The position numbers were made by a program, and so were the translations under genes. The notes under the pieces are model-generated. The model was not told where the DNA came from, ran no database searches, and saw only the letters and a list, made by a program, of their open reading frames with translations. A stretch of 64,000 nt of DNA from Anaplasma phagocytophilum str. Webster (GTDB taxonomy: Bacteria > Pseudomonadota > Alphaproteobacteria > Rickettsiales > Anaplasmataceae): positions 310,001 through 374,000 of the forward strand of contig NZ_LANS01000001.1 of the NCBI RefSeq assembly GCF_000964685.1. The letters are read 5' to 3'. Shown piece after piece: positions 62,464 to 64,000 of the stretch. Positions within the stretch are counted from its first letter, which is position 1. Each line of letters begins with the position of its first letter.

Positions 62464-63538
62464 TGCAAGAGAGAAGGTTTTGGCTCCTAAAATCTGAGCC
62501 AGCAGATTTTGCCTGGGGTGCTCGCTACTGTTGGATTCGGTGTCAGGGAAGGCCATAATATAGAGCTAACGCTCTTCCTACGGTGCGTGGACATCTATAA
62601 ATCGGTGCCTATCTACACTCATGCTCCTACTTATTTCATACTGCTTTTTCTTCAATCTCCCATCCCTGGTTTTTATAGACCCTATCACAACATATTTGTC
62701 TCCTTGATTCGCGAAATCCTGCTCACTTTTTTGCATCACAGAATATTAGTACTTAAAATCTGGAGCACTCAGAGCTATAAATGCCTCACGGTAGACATAA
62801 AGGCTCCTATGGATTCGCTGACGTTCATGGCACTAATAATGCCTTTCCACTACGAGCGACACGCAAATGAATGAAGAAGCAGTATATGGGCTAACAACTT
62901 CACTATATCACGCAGCACTCATGCTCTATAGGGGCACAGATACCTATACTGTCTTATCTATGTATAAAGCGGTACATATGGATACATAGTGTTGGAAAAC
63001 GGGCTGGATAGTGAACTTTTTTCCGTTTCAAAGGATAGTTATGCAAACGTAACTCGCTTCATGTCGTGTTGCACTACGGCTTTAGATCGTAATGCGATAT
63101 GTACAGCAATGAGAGTCATCCCGACGGGCAGTATACTGGCTATAAGGGGGCCACCAGTTCCGCATAATTCTATGGTGCTTTGTTTCTTCGTTAACTAAAA
63201 ATGTGAGCTAGAACTCCTTCCTAAACATTTACTGACTCTGCGTAATAATGTCTACAAATTGCTATAGCCGCCGCCATAGCGCTGCTATCTTTATCTAGCG
63301 CCTATAATGGAGCGGTGACTCTGTGTCTGCTTTCGTCATGACTCGTATTCCATTAGTACTGCCACTACTATATAGCTTCAAATAACTTAAACCTGCACGG
63401 TTAAAGCAAGACTTAGGCGCATATATTGACATAACGGCCCCTATATGCACTAACATATGGCCTGGAACTTGCCATTTGTTTGGAAGGATGCTAGCAAAGT
63501 ACTCAGGTTGACAGCTATCAGTGTTTGTGGTGCTTTAA
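62464..63538. other. Gene-poor stretch before ccmA
   Basis: About 1.07 kb. Two open frames (62509-62874 and 62989-63198) lack ATG starts, ribosome sites and family resemblance. No RNA gene or repeat is seen. Confidence 0.5.
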
Positions 63539-64000
63539 ATGATAGAGTGCTCTAATGTAACGTGTGTAAGGGGAGAGCGTGTTCTGTTTCGGAATCTCAG
63601 TTTTATCGCTAATCAAGGATCGATAACGGTTATTGCGGGAAAAAACGGGAGCGGGAAAACCTCGTTACTGCGCTCTATGGTAGGTTTAGTTCCCGTAAGA
63701 TTTGGGAAAATAACTCTGAATGGCGAGGCTATAACAATATCTAGCACGTGTATTTCTGACATAACGTACATAGGCCATAAGAATGCATGCCACGAGCATC
63801 TGATGGTGGTTGATATCCTTGAATTTTGGGCCAATACACGGGGTAATGATAACCTCATCCTTGCCGCAGTAAACTTCTTTGAGTTGCACCGCGTATTGCA
63901 CACCAAGTTTAGGCACTTATCTTCAGGTTGGAAGAGAAAAGTGGCTTTGTCTAGACTATTGATATTCAATACACACGTTTGGATGCTGGACGAGCCTTTT
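63539..64000 (+). CDS. ccmA: Heme exporter ATP-binding protein CcmA (3' end off window)
   Basis: An ATG at 63539 opens 154 codons to the window edge. The product is an ABC ATPase: MIECSNVTCVRGERVLFRNL at the start, Walker A GKNGSGKTSLLRSMVGL (about 34-50), IGHKNACHEHLMVVDILEFW where the CcmA family has its GH-rich Q-loop region, signature LSSGWKRKVALSRLL, and Walker B VWMLDEPF at the edge. The signature LSSGW in place of LSGGQ and the GHK pattern point to CcmA, the ATPase of CcmABCD that releases heme-loaded CcmE. It fits with ccmC and ccmG in this window. Confidence 0.9.
   Translation, partial: MIECSNVTCVRGERVLFRNLSFIANQGSITVIAGKNGSGKTSLLRSMVGLVPVRFGKITLNGEAITISSTCISDITYIGHKNACHEHLMVVDILEFWANTRGNDNLILAAVNFFELHRVLHTKFRHLSSGWKRKVALSRLLIFNTHVWMLDEPF

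Noticed and set aside
62509-62874. 121-codon plus-strand frame after the ftsZ copy
   Set aside because: It begins with TTG, lacks a ribosome site and matches no family that I recognise.
62989-63198. 69-codon plus-strand frame
   Set aside because: GTG start without ribosome site, no family resemblance.

Overview
The window looks like a piece of an Anaplasma phagocytophilum chromosome, or a very close relative. The main evidence is the msp2/p44 outer-membrane protein family, present as several broken or 5'-truncated cassettes with the typical layout: a conserved 5' block, a hypervariable centre bounded by Cys, Cys and WPT, then a conserved 3' block. Supporting evidence is the A+T-rich composition, long gene-poor stretches, lone housekeeping genes and dispersed ccm genes usual in Anaplasmataceae.

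Layout. 1-8.9 kb: 5' part of a Xer-type recombinase, gpsA, an inverted relic of ntrX, ntrX, ftsQ, gshB, a BON lipoprotein, aspS. 8.9-15.7 kb: two gene-poor stretches around a HAD hydrolase, an RDD membrane protein and ppdK; they hold a ppdK relic and an 84-bp direct repeat. 15.7-22.3 kb: a MrpD-like antiporter subunit, cytochrome c, two paralogous hydrolases, a 40-residue-repeat protein, tRNA-Val and folD. 22.7-25.1 kb: p44 cassette and gmk. 25.5-31.5 kb: ccmC-ruvA-ruvB, glyQ with a 64-codon stump of glyS, an MFS exporter, thyX. 31.4-36.9 kb: a 2,778-bp tandem duplication giving two complete sdhA-sdhB sets, then an inverted sdhB/thyX junction fragment at 37.1 kb. 37.3-45.6 kb, all minus strand: MsbA-like ABC transporter, cyaY, glyA, rplI, rpsR, rpsF, cvpA, TRAP permease. 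46.1-50.1 kb: inverted partial copy of gmk, then three p44 pseudogene pieces. 50.5-57.6 kb: ccmG-like thioredoxin, bolA-grxD-ligA, rnd-ntrY-csp. 58.4-61.0 kb: more p44 pieces, the last fused to an internal fragment of the TRAP permease gene. 61.1-64 kb: dcd, a C-terminal ftsZ fragment and the 5' part of ccmA.

Genes that work together: NtrX and NtrY are the two halves of one two-component system, encoded 51 kb apart. ccmC, ccmG and ccmA serve maturation of c-type cytochromes such as the one at 17.5 kb. SdhA/SdhB feed the same respiratory chain. BolA and the CGFS glutaredoxin overlap and are known iron-sulfur partners, and cyaY belongs to the same theme.

The most unusual feature is an abundance of echo fragments of single-copy genes (ntrX, ppdK, sdhB/thyX, gmk, the TRAP permease). 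All five lie inverted relative to their parent. With them come a recent sdhAB tandem duplication that appears homogenised by gene conversion, and p44 cassettes split or trailed by a recurrent ~248-bp spacer. Together they suggest frequent inverted, template-switch-like duplication around the p44 loci. All identities were judged by eye; no alignment or database search was run.
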